From CAZCFB01 sp964511535 (GTDB lineage: Bacteria; Myxococcota_A; Polyangia; GCA-2747355; CAZCFB01): a stretch of 30,940 nucleotides of DNA. Below the pieces are notes generated by a model that saw only the letters and a list, made by a program, of their open reading frames with translations, made no database searches and was not told the origin of the DNA. The stretch is taken from contig CAZEFW010000111.1 of NCBI GenBank assembly GCA_964511535.1, positions 1-30,940 of the forward strand, in the 5' to 3' direction. Below are positions 30,489 through 30,940 of this stretch, in pieces. Numbering within the stretch: the stretch's first letter is position 1; each line of letters starts with the position of its first letter. A program made the translations under genes and the position numbers.

Positions 30489-30920
30489 ATGAATTCCTCC
30501 AGGGGGATGGCGGCCGCTATTACATCGCTGCTGGTTGGCTGGAGTTGTGTTGATCCGGATGGGGGCGCGCCGGCAGATCTGGCTGTGGACAGCGCCGAGA
30601 TCGATCTAATAGCCGCTCCAGACGCGCCTCGACCGGACACGATCCCGCCAGACGGTCCGGTTTCTGATCAGCCTTGCACCTGTATCCCGATCTCTGCCTG
30701 GAAAGGGTGGAAGCAGAAGTATTGCGATTGCTTCAGCTTCAACTGGGGATGCAAGGAGCGCCCCAAGAAGTGGTCCTGGTGTGATGTCCACCTCAACTGC
30801 ATGTACGAGGACACCGACCCCGCCACCGGCTGTCCGCGGCCGCAATTCAAGACGACCGGCTGCACCCCCTGCTTCGGCAACCCCAACGACCAGGGCCCGC
30901 CCGATCAACCCGTCCGTTGA
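30489..30920 (+). CDS. Small exported Cys-rich protein, probable lipoprotein
   Basis: This 143-residue protein of unknown family has an N-terminal hydrophobic stretch (MAAAITSLLVGWSC), then an Asp/Pro/Ala-rich linker (about 20-58) and a Cys-rich domain of about 70 residues starting CTCIPISAW and including YCDCFSFNWGC, WCDVHLNC, TGCPRP and GCTPC. The lipobox is poor (Trp at -2), so lipidation is uncertain, but export is likely and the Cys residues are probably disulfide-bonded. ATG at 30489 has a G-rich ribosome-binding site about 8 nt upstream; the in-frame ATG at 30507 is an alternative. The architecture matches the lipoprotein at 5544-6422, but I cannot show homology between the two Cys-rich domains. 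Confidence 0.65.
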   Translation: MNSSRGMAAAITSLLVGWSCVDPDGGAPADLAVDSAEIDLIAAPDAPRPDTIPPDGPVSDQPCTCIPISAWKGWKQKYCDCFSFNWGCKERPKKWSWCDVHLNCMYEDTDPATGCPRPQFKTTGCTPCFGNPNDQGPPDQPVR

Positions 30921-30940
30921 TCAAGACGACCTGCCCAGGG

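Overview
The window is GC-rich bacterial chromosomal DNA. It fits a myxobacterium-like deltaproteobacterium (Myxococcota). The grounds are a MYXO-CTERM-like sorting tail on a secreted glycoside hydrolase, Asp/Pro/Ala-rich linkers, several lipoproteins with Cys-rich domains, FHA/PP2C signalling genes and an alternative complex III. This assignment is an inference from gene content; there is no rRNA or tRNA here. I see no CRISPR array, insertion sequence, prophage or integron.

Layout. 1-6422 (minus strand) is a respiratory block. Read 5' to 3' it runs: a proline-repeat Cys-rich lipoprotein, an unknown lipoprotein, a SCO-like protein with a rearranged cysteine motif, then actA (pentaheme cytochrome c), actB (molybdopterin-like/iron-sulfur) and the start of actC (NrfD-like), which leaves the window. 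6499-9905 (plus) holds an NAD(P)H/FMN-type flavoprotein, an (AAAGAAC)8 repeat and a secreted clan GH-A-like hydrolase with a DNRLRE/CBM-like domain. 9814-12760 (minus) is a three-gene dehydrogenase operon: GMC flavoprotein, Tat-exported Gluconate_2-dh3-like subunit, heptaheme lipoprotein cytochrome. 12885-16699 (plus) holds a collapsed metallo-beta-lactamase-fold remnant, an AsmA-like/GT51 peptidoglycan glycosyltransferase fusion, a glutaredoxin lipoprotein and a small outer-membrane barrel.

16977-21013 (minus) is a signalling operon: a zinc-ribbon/double-FHA protein, a tail-anchored PP2C phosphatase and a membrane-anchored C45-type Ntn hydrolase with Ser at the expected Cys nucleophile. 21151-23795 (plus) is a lipoprotein with no canonical start codon, overlapped by a secreted phospholipase C/P1-nuclease-like protein. 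23887-27683 (minus) holds a TPR protein and glnD. 27720-30920 (plus) holds an acidic unknown protein, a UvrD/PcrA-like helicase behind a structured, start-duplicated leader, and a Cys-rich lipoprotein.

The most interesting non-gene signals are two copies of a double-hairpin repeat with GTAGA/TCTAC ends, each between convergent genes; a four-hairpin leader with a duplicated start in front of the helicase; a set of -10-like hexamers 6-7 nt upstream of ATGs that lack a Shine-Dalgarno (possible leaderless starts); and three short-unit tandem repeats at gene boundaries. The best candidates for undescribed biology are the FHA/PP2C/Ser-Ntn-hydrolase operon, the helicase leader and the GMC/Tat/heptaheme export-redox unit. 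Functional statements for all of these are inference.
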